DNA of 64,000 nucleotides from Pseudomonas entomophila (GTDB taxonomy: Bacteria; Pseudomonadota; Gammaproteobacteria; Pseudomonadales; Pseudomonadaceae): NCBI RefSeq assembly GCF_023277925.1, contig NZ_CP063832.1:3302001-3366000 (forward strand), written 5' to 3'. A program made the position numbers and the translations under genes. Below the pieces are notes generated by a model. The model worked only from the letters and a program-made list of their open reading frames with translations, was not told the origin of the DNA and ran no database searches. Below are positions 54,698 through 62,989 of the stretch, piece by piece. Within the stretch, counting starts at the first letter, position 1, and every line of letters starts with the position of its first letter.

Positions 54698-55164
54698 GCC
54701 TCCGCCTTGTAGTGGCCGCTCTTGCCGCCGGTCTTCTCCAGCAGGCGCACCTGCTCGATGACCATGCCCTTGTCCACGGCCTTGCACATGTCATAGATCG
54801 TCAAAGCGGCGACACTGGCGGCGGTCAGGGCTTCCATTTCGACGCCGGTCTGCCCGGCCAGCTTGCAGCGCGCGACGATGTGCACGACATCTTCGCCTTC
54901 GGCTGCCAGCTCGACCTTGACACCGGTGAGCATCAGCGGGTGGCACAACGGGATCAGGTCGCTGGTCTTTTTCGCCGCCTGGATGCCAGCGATGCGCGCC
55001 ACGGCGAACACGTCGCCCTTGGGGTGTTGGCCATCGACAATCATGCGCAGGGTGTCGGGCAACATGCGCACCCGTGCCTCGGCAATCGCTTCGCGCGCGG
55101 TCACGGCTTTTTCAGTGACGTCGACCATGTTGGCGCGCCCCTGGGAATCAAGATGGGTCAGCAC
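54694..55164 (-). CDS. moaC: Cyclic pyranopterin monophosphate synthase MoaC
   Basis: Converts the MoaA product to cyclic pyranopterin monophosphate in molybdenum cofactor synthesis. It has 156 residues. Conserved segments are [32 protein letters not shown] (catalytic His) and [27 protein letters not shown] (catalytic Lys/Asp region). moaA and moaB are not in the window. Confidence 0.97.
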   Translation of the reverse strand: MLTHLDSQGRANMVDVTEKAVTAREAIAEARVRMLPDTLRMIVDGQHPKGDVFAVARIAGIQAAKKTSDLIPLCHPLMLTGVKVELAAEGEDVVHIVARCKLAGQTGVEMEALTAASVAALTIYDMCKAVDKGMVIEQVRLLEKTGGKSGHYKAEA

Positions 55165-55245
55165 TGCTCTGCTCCTGGGAAGGGAATGCAGAGTGTAAAC
55201 CCGCAGGTCAGCTTTGAGCAGAGGGTGTATCGACGCAGTGTCCGG

Positions 55246-55300
55246 TTCACCGGCAAGCCGGCCCCTACAGGCTTAATGTAGGAGCCGGCTTGCCGGTGAA
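55246..55300. repeat. REP palindrome pair
   Basis: Arms TTCACCGGCAAGCCGGC... (55246-55268) and its inverse (55278-55300) differ by one base, with a 9-base loop. It lies between phoH and moaC, which are both on the minus strand. Confidence 0.85.
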
Positions 55301-55309
55301 CAGCCGGTT

Positions 55310-56704
55310 TTACAGGTGGGACTCGGCGTACTCGGCCAGCACCGAGCGTGGCACGCCCTGGAGGGTGATGTGAACGCCATGGGGGAAGTCCTTGAAGCGT
55401 TCGGTCAGGTACGTCAGCCCGGAGCTGGTGGCCGACAGGTAGGGGGTATCGATCTGCGCCAGGTTGCCCAGGCAGACCACCTTCGAGCCGTTACCGGCAC
55501 GGGTGATGATGGTCTTGATCTGGTGCGGCGTGAGGTTCTGGCACTCGTCGATCAGGATCAGGCTCTGCTGGAAGCTGCGGCCGCGAATGTAGTTCAGCGA
55601 CTTGAACTGCAGCGGCACCCGCTCGAGGATGTACTCGACGCTGCCGTGGGTGCTCTCGTCATCCATGTGCAAGGCTTCGAGGTTGTCGGTGATGGCGCCC
55701 AGCCAGGGTTCCATCTTCTCCGCCTCGGTGCCCGGCAGGAAGCCGATCTCCTGGTCCAGCCCCTGCACGCTGCGGGTGGCGATGATACGGCGGTAGCGCT
55801 TGCTGACCATGGTTTGCTCGATGGCGGCGGCCAGCGCCAGGATGGTCTTGCCGGAGCCGGCGGCGCCGGTCAGGTTGACCAGGTGGATATCCGGGTCGAG
55901 CAGGGCGAACAGCGCCAGGCTCTGGTGGATGTCCCGCGGCTTGAGCCCCCAGGCTTCCTGGTGCAGCAAAGGCTCCTGGTGCAAGTCGAGCAACAGCAGC
56001 TCGTCGTTGCGGATGCCCTTGATCCAACCGACGAAGCCTTGCTCATCGATGATGAACTCGTTGATGTGCACCGCCGGGAGGTTGTCGATCAACTGCACCC
56101 GGTGCCAGGTGCGACCGCGTTCCTGGCGGGTGTCGACCTTGCTCACGCGGTCCCAGAACGAGCCGGTGACCGAGTGATAACCCTTCGACAGCAAGGAGAC
56201 GTCGTCGACCAACTGGTCGGTGCTGTAGTCCTCGGCGGCGATCCCACAGGCGCGCGCCTTCAGGCGCATGTTGATGTCTTTGGTGACCAGCACCACGTCC
56301 AGGTCCTTGCGCTTGGCGCGCAGGTCCAGGAGCTGGTTGATGATGATGTTGTCGGCGAGGTTTTCCGGGAGCAGGCGGTTGGGTTCGTTGCGCGTGCTCA
56401 TGAGAATGGACAGGAAGCCCTTGGGCCCGCTCTTGCCGCGCTGGATCGGCACGCCCTGCTCGACATCGCTGGGGGACGCATCACCTAGCGTTTGGTCGAT
56501 CAGGCGGATGGCCTGGCGACATTCGGCGGCGATGGTGTGCTTGCCGGTCTTGAGCTTGTCGAGTTCCTCCAGCACCGTCATCGGTATGGCGACGTGGTGC
56601 TCCTCGAAGTTGAGCAGGGCGTTGGGGTCGTGAATCAGGACGTTGGTATCGAGCACATACAGGATTGGCTGGTTGGAGGAAGGGTTGCGTCCTTGGTCAT
56701 CCAT
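55310..56704 (-). CDS. PhoH-family ATPase with PIN domain (YlaK type)
   Basis: A 464-residue cytoplasmic protein. Residues about 13-155 form a PIN-type nuclease domain (YVLDTNVLIHDPNALLNFEEH, with acidic residues such as Asp19 and later VVLVTKDINMRLKA). Residues about 250-460 form a PhoH ATPase with Walker A GAAGSGKT (279-286), SLILIDECQNLTPHQIKTIITRAG as Walker B, and a conserved GDLAQ-like GNLAQIDTPYL. PIN-PhoH fusions are linked to RNA unwinding and cleavage, as in PhoH2 toxin-antitoxin-like proteins. Its role in Pseudomonas is unknown. Confidence 0.9.
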   Translation of the reverse strand: MDDQGRNPSSNQPILYVLDTNVLIHDPNALLNFEEHHVAIPMTVLEELDKLKTGKHTIAAECRQAIRLIDQTLGDASPSDVEQGVPIQRGKSGPKGFLSILMSTRNEPNRLLPENLADNIIINQLLDLRAKRKDLDVVLVTKDINMRLKARACGIAAEDYSTDQLVDDVSLLSKGYHSVTGSFWDRVSKVDTRQERGRTWHRVQLIDNLPAVHINEFIIDEQGFVGWIKGIRNDELLLLDLHQEPLLHQEAWGLKPRDIHQSLALFALLDPDIHLVNLTGAAGSGKTILALAAAIEQTMVSKRYRRIIATRSVQGLDQEIGFLPGTEAEKMEPWLGAITDNLEALHMDDESTHGSVEYILERVPLQFKSLNYIRGRSFQQSLILIDECQNLTPHQIKTIITRAGNGSKVVCLGNLAQIDTPYLSATSSGLTYLTERFKDFPHGVHITLQGVPRSVLAEYAESHL

Positions 56705-57247
56705 ACTCGGTCACCTTATGTGAAAGCCACACGGCGCGAACGGCTGCGCCGCAGAGTGACTGCCGTTCTTCCCGTATCCGCGTTGTTACGGGCGGGAAGC
56801 TCACCTGGCGAGGGGGGCGTGGATGACGCCACCTGTGCTGCAGGGTTCGGCTGTCTGACTCCTTGATACCGCAAAAACCATGACCGAAAAAAGACTTTTT
56901 ACGCTTGGGTGAAGTTTATTTTTCGGATTGACGAACAGGGCTTGGCGTGGGGGCGCGGCAGGACTACGCTCAGGGATCAGGTGGCTGTGGTTCGTGCTGG
57001 TTTCCTGGTGATGGCCACCAGGTGCCTACCAAAACAGTGCGGCGCCCATGAAATCGAGCGCCGCACGAGCGGCGCATCGCGGATGAATCCGCTCCTACAT
57101 CGTCGTGACCGCCAGGCCATGGTTGTCAGCCCTGCTTGCCCGACGCAATGTTTCGACTACCGCCTCTCTTGTCGGTAGGAACGGATTCATCCGCGATGCA
57201 CCGCGCAAGCGGTGCCAGCCCCCAGAAGCACCAAGGCTTCGCCAGCC
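56705..57247. other. Gene-free region between phoH and the deacetylase-like gene
   Basis: A 543-base gap. The left half should carry the phoH promoter, which I could not define. The right half is filled by an expanded REP structure (57074-57199). No reading frame in it has a plausible start site or family resemblance. Confidence 0.5.
57074..57199. repeat. Widely spaced REP inverted pair
   Basis: GCATCGCGGATGAATCCGCTCCTAC-type arms at 57074-57098 and 57175-57199 are inverted with one mismatch and a 76-base spacer. This is a variant core (GGATGAATCC) not used by the other pairs in the window. Confidence 0.8.
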
Positions 57248-58390
57248 CTACTCCCGCTCCCCATACTCCCGACACCCCTCCCACCCGATCCCGCTCTGCG
57301 CCGTGTGCTGCAACAACCACTCCAGCGCCGGCTGCGCCTTGGGCTGGTTGTCGTGGAACTGGATCACGCCCTTGCGCCACAGCAACATCAGGGTAAGCAC
57401 CCGCTGCGCCGACGCCTCGGCGGTCAACGGCCCATCGTCCTGCGCATCGATATCCCACAACGAAACCCGCAACTGCTGGCTGGCCATGAACCCCTCGCCA
57501 TCGCCGCGCCGCTGCCCGTAAGGCGGGCGGAACAAGGGCACATACTGCTCCGGCAGGTCGGCCTGGACCCGCGCCTGGCTGCGCCGCAGCGAGTCCTGCC
57601 AGCCCTGCCACTGGGCATGGGAACGATATTCCCAGCCTTGGATCCCCACGCACTGCCCCGCATAGAGTTCGGCCACCGGGCCTGCATCGCGGCGTTGCTG
57701 CAGTCGGTTACCAAGCACGAAGAAGATACCGTCGAGCTTCTGCCGACGCAGGTAGTCAGCCATGGCATCGGTGCTACCCCCTTCCGGGCCTGGGCCACCG
57801 GCAAAGGTCAGGAGGAACATCCGGTCGTTCAGTTCATCGCCATTGCGCTCACGGCTGGAAAGTTTCTCCACCTCGCTGGAGGTCTGTGGATACACGGCGG
57901 CCTTGCGCAGTTGCTCGTCCAGATAGCGGGTGTGGAACTGTCGGCTCGGTTCGATCCAACCGGTGTAGAACGTGCCGACATCCCCGGCGAACGTGGCGGC
58001 TTGCATGCGCAAGTCAGCCATCGACTCCACTGGGTAGCAGAACGACGCATCCTGCTCGCAACTGTGCTGCGCCTGCTGGTAGCCCTGCCACAACCGCTGC
58101 CACATGCGCGCCCTGACAGCGCGGATGGTCGGCAGGTTGATCTGACGAAGGCCCAAGCGCGACGCCAGGGCGTTGTCATCGAGCATCTCGTTCTCGTGCA
58201 GCACCCGGGCAAAAGACAGGATCTCGGCACGCGACGCCACGTCGAACAGTACCGGACTGTCCAGTTGCTCCGGCCACAGGCCGCGATCGAAGCTGACGAA
58301 GTCGGCGGGAGCGGCCTGGGCGCCCAGGCTCAACAGGCCGGCGAACAGGGCGAAAGCGATACGCACGATGAACGTTCTCCACGAATGCAT
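57248..58390 (-). CDS. Secreted NodB-like (polysaccharide deacetylase) protein with degenerate active site
   Basis: A 380-residue protein from ATG 58390 with a signal peptide (about 1-27, ending GAQAAPA). An upstream GTG adds three codons. The first half has no family I recognise. The second half looks like a CE4/NodB domain: [17 protein letters not shown] at about 195-201 stands where TFDDGP is expected, so both catalytic/metal aspartates are missing. Only one His (258) of the usual H-x3-H is evident. RPPYG (288-292) and QFHD (345-347) remain. Activity is doubtful; a binding role in the periplasm is possible. It is divergent from yaaA. Confidence 0.75.
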   Translation of the reverse strand: MHSWRTFIVRIAFALFAGLLSLGAQAAPADFVSFDRGLWPEQLDSPVLFDVASRAEILSFARVLHENEMLDDNALASRLGLRQINLPTIRAVRARMWQRLWQGYQQAQHSCEQDASFCYPVESMADLRMQAATFAGDVGTFYTGWIEPSRQFHTRYLDEQLRKAAVYPQTSSEVEKLSSRERNGDELNDRMFLLTFAGGPGPEGGSTDAMADYLRRQKLDGIFFVLGNRLQQRRDAGPVAELYAGQCVGIQGWEYRSHAQWQGWQDSLRRSQARVQADLPEQYVPLFRPPYGQRRGDGEGFMASQQLRVSLWDIDAQDDGPLTAEASAQRVLTLMLLWRKGVIQFHDNQPKAQPALEWLLQHTAQSGIGWEGCREYGERE

Positions 58391-58502
58391 GGCGCGCACT
58401 ATAGCGCGGCGCCCGCCGATGTTCCGTGACTATCGTCGCCATAGTTTGGCGTTGCGCCACCAGCCCCGTAGAATTCGCCCGACGATTCCAGGAGCCGACC
58501 CG

Positions 58503-59279
58503 ATGCTGACGGTGATTTCCCCCGCCAAGACCCTCGACTACGACACCCCGCCGGTCACCCAACGCCACACCCTGCCCCAGTACCTGGACGATTCCCAGGC
58601 ACTGATCCTGCAACTGCGCGAGCTGTCGCCAGCGCAGATCAGCGAACTGATGCACCTGTCCGACAAGCTCGCCGGCCTCAACGCCGCGCGTTTCGGCAGC
58701 TGGACCCCGGATTTCACTCCAGCCAACGCCAAGCAGGCGCTGCTGGCCTTCAAGGGCGACGTGTACACCGGTCTCGATGCCGAAAGCCTGGGCGAGGATG
58801 ATTTCACCTATGCCCAGGAGCACCTGCGCATGCTCTCGGGCCTGTACGGCCTGCTGCGCCCACTTGACCTGATGCAGCCCTACCGCCTGGAGATGGGCAC
58901 CAAGCTGGCCAACGCCCGCGGCAAGGACCTCTATGCGTTCTGGGGTACGCGCATCAGCGAGTGGCTGAACCAGGCCCTGGCCGAGCAGGGCGACGACGTG
59001 CTGCTCAACCTGGCCAGCAACGAGTATTTCAGCGCGGTGAAGAAGAGCGCACTCAAGGCGCGGGTGATCGACGTCGACTTCAAGGACCTGAAGAACGGCC
59101 AGTACAAGATCATCAGCTTCTACGCCAAGAAAGCCCGCGGGATGATGAGCCGCTTCGTGATCCAGGAGCGCATCAACGACCCGGAGCAACTAAAGCGATT
59201 CGACGTGCAGGGCTACTACTACAGCCCCGAGCAATCGAAACCGGACCACCTGGTGTTCCTGCGCGATCACGCCGAGTAA
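58503..59279 (+). CDS. yaaA: Peroxide-stress protein YaaA (DUF328)
   Basis: A 258-residue cytoplasmic protein of the YaaA/DUF328 family, which in E. coli is induced by OxyR and limits iron-driven damage during hydrogen peroxide stress and binds [20 protein letters not shown] at the start, [30 protein letters not shown] and [15 protein letters not shown] are family signatures. The ATG at 58503 has AGGAG nine bases upstream. Confidence 0.94.
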   Translation: MLTVISPAKTLDYDTPPVTQRHTLPQYLDDSQALILQLRELSPAQISELMHLSDKLAGLNAARFGSWTPDFTPANAKQALLAFKGDVYTGLDAESLGEDDFTYAQEHLRMLSGLYGLLRPLDLMQPYRLEMGTKLANARGKDLYAFWGTRISEWLNQALAEQGDDVLLNLASNEYFSAVKKSALKARVIDVDFKDLKNGQYKIISFYAKKARGMMSRFVIQERINDPEQLKRFDVQGYYYSPEQSKPDHLVFLRDHAE

Positions 59280-59293
59280 CCCCCTCCCCCTCC

Positions 59294-59367
59294 TGTAGGA
59301 GCCTGCCTTGCTGGCGAACAGCCGCTACTCGCTGGTAACGGGTTCGCCAGCAAGGCTGGCTCCTACA
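59294..59367. repeat. REP palindrome pair
   Basis: Arms 59294-59319 and 59342-59367 are nearly perfect 26-base inverse copies with the CCTTGCTGGCGAAC core and GGAGC/GCTCC tails. It marks the end of the yaaA transcription unit. Confidence 0.88.
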
Positions 59368-59439
59368 ACCAACGCCAAACCGCCAATACTTGGGCGCCAT
59401 AAAACCAGCACGCATAGGCTTATCGCAAAACGCCATAAG

Positions 59440-59448
59440 ACCGTTCGT
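59440..59448 (+). promoter_or_regulatory. Candidate AlgR binding site
   Basis: ACCGTTCGT matches the AlgR core ACCGTTCGTC up to its last base. It lies about 210 bases upstream of the predicted algD transcription start, consistent with far-upstream AlgR sites in P. aeruginosa. Confidence 0.5.
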
Positions 59449-59616
59449 AGTTTTTTGACGAATTTTGAAAAAAAATTTTGCATGCTGGCCTAAAACCATC
59501 CCACCTCGATTTCCCCCTTTATATACGGGGACGAAACTGTTCCGTGCTATCAGATTGAAAGTATTTTTCACTGAAAAAATATTTAGAAATCTTTCATTTC
59601 GGCGGAACCCATCTCG

Positions 59617-59644
59617 GAACTTCTCCTACGCCTCATCGCTCATA
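59617..59644 (+). promoter_or_regulatory. Candidate AlgU (sigma22) promoter of algD
   Basis: GAACTT (59617-59622), a 17-base spacer and TCATA (59640-59644). The -35 is a perfect match to the AlgU/RpoE-type GAACTT. The -10 is similar to the TCCTA-type element of P. aeruginosa algD. The leader would be about 435 bases. Confidence 0.6.
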
Positions 59645-59741
59645 GCACCCGTAACGAGTTTCAAGCGCCAAGCGTAAGAGATGACTTACAGATGACAGAT
59701 GCTCGGCACTACACCGAACTTCAAAAACTTCAGAGGTGGCA

Positions 59742-59861
59742 ATGGATATGCCGTACAGCGAACGCCAGGAAGGCCAAGCGCACCCCTATATAACCGTCCT
59801 AGTGGTTGATTTCAAAGGATTTATCCACTTGAAAAAACAAGCACAGCAGCGCGACCAATAG
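59742..59861 (+). CDS. Putative 39-residue leader ORF upstream of algD
   Basis: ATG 59742 is preceded by GAGG with a 5-base gap, a well-placed ribosome-binding site. The frame reads MDMPYSERQEGQAHPYITVL... and ends at TAG 59859-59861, 223 bases before algD. It has a charged N terminus, a short hydrophobic stretch (ITVLVV) and a basic, glutamine-rich C terminus. I recognise no family. It lies inside the predicted algD leader. It could be a regulatory leader peptide, an unrelated small protein, or chance; conservation is the deciding test. Confidence 0.35.
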   Translation: MDMPYSERQEGQAHPYITVLVVDFKGFIHLKKQAQQRDQ

Positions 59862-59930
59862 CGCACTGCAATAAAGACGACTGCATTTCAGGGCACGTCA
59901 TTTAAATATTGGCCTTTGACTGCCAACTTT

Positions 59931-59952
59931 GAGCGCACAACTTTATGCGCTC
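59931..59952 (+). promoter_or_regulatory. Hairpin in the algD leader
   Basis: GAGCGCA (59931-59937) pairs with TGCGCTC (59946-59952) around an 8-base loop. There is no U tract, so it is not a standard terminator. It may shape the leader RNA. Confidence 0.4.
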
Positions 59953-60000
59953 CGGATTTATTCATGCCTGCGTTCGGTGAAGTGTCATTTCGCCATGGAT

Positions 60001-60009
60001 CCGTTCGCC
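60001..60009 (+). promoter_or_regulatory. Second AlgR-like box in the leader
   Basis: CCGTTCGCC matches the AlgR core CCGTTCGTC at 8 of 9 bases. It lies 76 bases before the algD ATG. Short motifs like this occur by chance, so it is tentative. Confidence 0.3.
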
Positions 60010-60084
60010 CAGTAATTGTTGGTCAATCAACCCGATCGGCTCTTCCCTGAAGGGCTGGCGTGATAAACACACGAGGTGATTACG

Positions 60085-61401
60085 ATGCGTATCAGCATCT
60101 TTGGTTTGGGTTATGTGGGTGCGGTCTGTGCGGGCTGCCTGTCGGCACGCGGCCATGATGTGATCGGTGTTGACGTGTCCGGCACCAAGATCGACCTGAT
60201 CAACCAGGGCAAGTCGCCCATCGTCGAACCGGGCCTCGAGGCGCTGCTGCAACAGGGTATCGCCAACGGTCGCCTGCGTGGCACCACCGACTTCGCCGCC
60301 GCCATCCGCGCCAGCGACGTGTCGATGATCTGCGTCGGCACCCCCAGCAAGAAGAATGGCGACCTGGGCCTGGAGTACATCGAGTCGGTGTGCCGGGAGA
60401 TCGGCTACGTGCTGCGCGACAAGACCTCCCGCCACACCGTGGTGGTGCGCAGCACCGTGCTGCCGGGCACCGTCAAGAACGTGGTGATCCCGATCCTCGA
60501 GGACTGCTCGGGCAAGAAAGCCGGCGTCGACTTCGGCGTGGCGGTCAACCCCGAGTTCCTGCGCGAAAGCACCGCGATCAAGGACTACGACCAGCCACCG
60601 ATGACCGTCATCGGCGAACTGGACAGCGCCAGCGGCGACGTGCTGCAAGCCCTGTACGAGGAACTGGACGCGCCGATCATCCGCAAGCCGGTCGAAGTGG
60701 CCGAGATGATCAAGTACACCTGCAACGTCTGGCACGCCACCAAGGTGACCTTCGCCAACGAGATCGGCAACATCGCCAAGGCGGTGGGCGTCGATGGCCG
60801 CGAGGTGATGGACGTGGTCTGCCAGGACAAGGCGCTGAACCTGTCGCAGTACTACATGCGCCCGGGCTTCGCCTTTGGTGGTTCGTGCCTGCCCAAGGAC
60901 GTGCGCGCCCTCACCTACCGCGCCGCCAGCCTCGACGTGAAGGCGCCGCTGCTCGACTCGCTGATGCGCAGCAACGAGTCCCAGGTGCAGAACGCCTTCG
61001 ACATCATCGAGAGCCACGACAAGCGCAAGATTGCCCTGCTCGGCCTGAGTTTCAAGGCCGGCACCGACGACCTGCGCGAAAGCCCGCTGGTGGAACTGGC
61101 CGAGCGCCTGATCGGCAAGGGCTACGAGCTGAACATCTACGACCAGAACGTCCAGTACGCCCGCGTCCATGGCGCCAACAAGGACTACATCGAGTCGAAG
61201 ATCCCCCATGTCTCCTCGCTGCTCAACGCCGACTTCGACCAGGTGGTGAACAACGCCGAGATCATCGTGCTGGGCAACCGTGACGAGCAGTTCCGCGCCC
61301 TGGCCCAGCAGGCGCCGGAAGGCAAGCAGGTAATCGACCTGGTTGGCTTCATGAGTAAACCAACCTGCACCACCAGCCGCACCGAAGGTATCTGCTGGTA
61401 A
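60085..61401 (+). CDS. algD: GDP-mannose 6-dehydrogenase AlgD
   Basis: A cytoplasmic enzyme that oxidises GDP-mannose to GDP-mannuronate, the committed alginate step. The start [17 protein letters not shown] at 60085 has GAGGTG eight bases upstream; a GTG three codons earlier overlaps that site and is rejected. It has 438 residues: N-terminal Rossmann NAD domain (GLGYVG at 7-12), central helical domain, catalytic Cys268 in GGSCLPKD, and C-terminal nucleotide domain ([20 protein letters not shown]). First gene of the alginate operon. Confidence 0.98.
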   Translation: MRISIFGLGYVGAVCAGCLSARGHDVIGVDVSGTKIDLINQGKSPIVEPGLEALLQQGIANGRLRGTTDFAAAIRASDVSMICVGTPSKKNGDLGLEYIESVCREIGYVLRDKTSRHTVVVRSTVLPGTVKNVVIPILEDCSGKKAGVDFGVAVNPEFLRESTAIKDYDQPPMTVIGELDSASGDVLQALYEELDAPIIRKPVEVAEMIKYTCNVWHATKVTFANEIGNIAKAVGVDGREVMDVVCQDKALNLSQYYMRPGFAFGGSCLPKDVRALTYRAASLDVKAPLLDSLMRSNESQVQNAFDIIESHDKRKIALLGLSFKAGTDDLRESPLVELAERLIGKGYELNIYDQNVQYARVHGANKDYIESKIPHVSSLLNADFDQVVNNAEIIVLGNRDEQFRALAQQAPEGKQVIDLVGFMSKPTCTTSRTEGICW

Positions 61402-61471
61402 ACCCGGCAGGGCGGCGCGTCCCTCCCCAGCGCGCCGCCCTTGCCCCCCGAATTCCCGACGGATGCCGAAC

Positions 61472-62953
61472 ATGCAAAGGCTACAGACCCTGCTGCTGCA
61501 ATGCGCCGGCTGGCTGCTCTACATGAGCCTGCTGATGCTGATCGCCCTGGCGTTGCCCAGCGACATCTTCGATTCGCAATCGAAGCATTTCATCTTCCTG
61601 GTCGGCGCCGTCGGCATCTGGCGCTACTCCATGGGCGCCACCCATTTCATCCGCGGCATGCTGTTCCTGTACATCGTCTACCCCTACCTGCGGCGCAAGG
61701 TGCAGAAGCTGGGCAAGGCGGCCGACCCGTCGCACGTGTACCTGATGGTCACCAGCTTTCGCATCGAAGCCCTGACCACCGCCCAGGTGTACAGCTCAGT
61801 GATCCGCGAGGCGATCGACTGCGGCTACCCCACCACCGTGGTCTGCTCGCTGGTGGAGAAGTCCGACGAACTGTTGGTGAAGAGCCTGTGGGCCAAGTAC
61901 AACCCACCCTCGCACGTCACCCTGGACATCGTGCGGATCGCCGGCACCGGCAAGCGCGACGGCCTGGCCTATGGCTTCCGCGCCATCTCGCGGATGCTGC
62001 CGGACGAGAACGCCGTGGTGGCGGTGATCGACGGCGACACCGTGCTGGCCGAAGGCGTGGTGCGCAAGACCGTGCCGTGGTTCCGCCTGTACCCCAACGT
62101 CGGTGGCCTGACCACCAACGAATTCTGCGAAGTGCGCGGCGGCTACATCATGAGCGAGTGGCACAAGCTGCGCTTCGCCCAGCGCCACATCAACATGTGC
62201 TCGATGGCCCTGAGCAAGCGCGTGCTGACCATGACCGGGCGCATGTCGATGTTCCGCGCCAGCGTGGTGACCAACCCCGAGTTCATCGCCGACGTCGAGA
62301 GCGACTCGCTGATGCACTGGCGCCTGGGCCGCTTCAAGTTCCTCACCGGCGACGACAAGTCCAGCTGGTTCAGCCTGATGCGCCTGGGCTACGACACCTT
62401 CTACGTGCCCGATGCCGCCATCAACACGGTGGAGCACCCGCCGGAGAAGAGCTTCGTCAAGGCCAGCCGCAAGCTGATGTACCGCTGGTACGGCAACAAC
62501 CTGCGGCAGAACTCCCGCGCCCTGGGCCTGGGCCTCAAGCGCCTGGGGCTGTTCACCAGCATCGTGCTGCTCGACCAGCGCGTGTCGATGTGGACCAGCC
62601 TGCTGGGTTTGACCGTGGCGGTGATCGCCAGCTTCAAGTTCGGCCTGCAGTTCCTGCTGGTGTACCTGCTGTGGATCGGCATCACTCGCCTGATCCTCAC
62701 CGTGATGCTGCTGTGCTCGGGCCACAACGTAGGGCCGGCCTACCCGCTGATTCTCTATTACAACCAGATCGTCGGCGCGGTGATGAAGATCTACGTGTTC
62801 TTCCGCCTCGACAAGCAGTCCTGGACCCGCCAGCCCACTGCCCTGAAGCGCGACCTGGCCAGCTTTCAACAATGGTTCAACACCTGGTCCTCGCGGACCA
62901 TGACCTTCTCGGCCGCGAGCATCTTCGTCGCCGTGCTGTTCATGGTCGTGTGA
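61472..62953 (+). CDS. alg8: Alginate polymerase Alg8 (GT2 glycosyltransferase)
   Basis: The inner-membrane family 2 glycosyltransferase that polymerises mannuronate from GDP-mannuronate. The start [19 protein letters not shown] at 61472 aligns with P. aeruginosa Alg8 as I recall it; an ATG three codons earlier (61463) is the alternative. It has 493 residues: N-terminal membrane segments, the cytoplasmic GT domain with VIDGDTV (DxD-like), VESD and the QxxRW-like [11 protein letters not shown], then more membrane segments. It works with Alg44. Confidence 0.97.
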   Translation: MQRLQTLLLQCAGWLLYMSLLMLIALALPSDIFDSQSKHFIFLVGAVGIWRYSMGATHFIRGMLFLYIVYPYLRRKVQKLGKAADPSHVYLMVTSFRIEALTTAQVYSSVIREAIDCGYPTTVVCSLVEKSDELLVKSLWAKYNPPSHVTLDIVRIAGTGKRDGLAYGFRAISRMLPDENAVVAVIDGDTVLAEGVVRKTVPWFRLYPNVGGLTTNEFCEVRGGYIMSEWHKLRFAQRHINMCSMALSKRVLTMTGRMSMFRASVVTNPEFIADVESDSLMHWRLGRFKFLTGDDKSSWFSLMRLGYDTFYVPDAAINTVEHPPEKSFVKASRKLMYRWYGNNLRQNSRALGLGLKRLGLFTSIVLLDQRVSMWTSLLGLTVAVIASFKFGLQFLLVYLLWIGITRLILTVMLLCSGHNVGPAYPLILYYNQIVGAVMKIYVFFRLDKQSWTRQPTALKRDLASFQQWFNTWSSRTMTFSAASIFVAVLFMVV

Positions 62954-62989
62954 GCCACCCCGGATCGGATAACAGGAACGAATATCGCC

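Larger units (their letters stand above)
59368..60084. other. algD regulatory and leader region
   Basis: About 715 bases, clearly more AT-rich than the coding DNA around it, with homopolymer A/T runs (for example 59465-59480 and 59570-59590). Elements listed separately are an AlgR-like box, a candidate AlgU promoter, a 39-codon ORF and a hairpin. The arrangement, a distant promoter and long leader, mirrors P. aeruginosa algD. Confidence 0.7.

Noticed and set aside
58398..58403. TATAGT as a promoter giving a leaderless deacetylase-like mRNA
   Set aside because: There is no -35 at a suitable distance. Placement only 8 bases from the ATG would require leaderless translation, for which there is no support.
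59173..59571. 132-codon minus-strand frame spanning the end of yaaA and the REP pair
   Set aside because: It overlaps a certain gene in antisense and reads through the REP palindrome, so it is unlikely to be coding.
59465..59677. 70-codon frame with a TTG start in the algD upstream region
   Set aside because: It has no ribosome-binding site, begins in an A/T homopolymer run and crosses the candidate AlgU promoter. The 39-codon ORF downstream has far better initiation signals.
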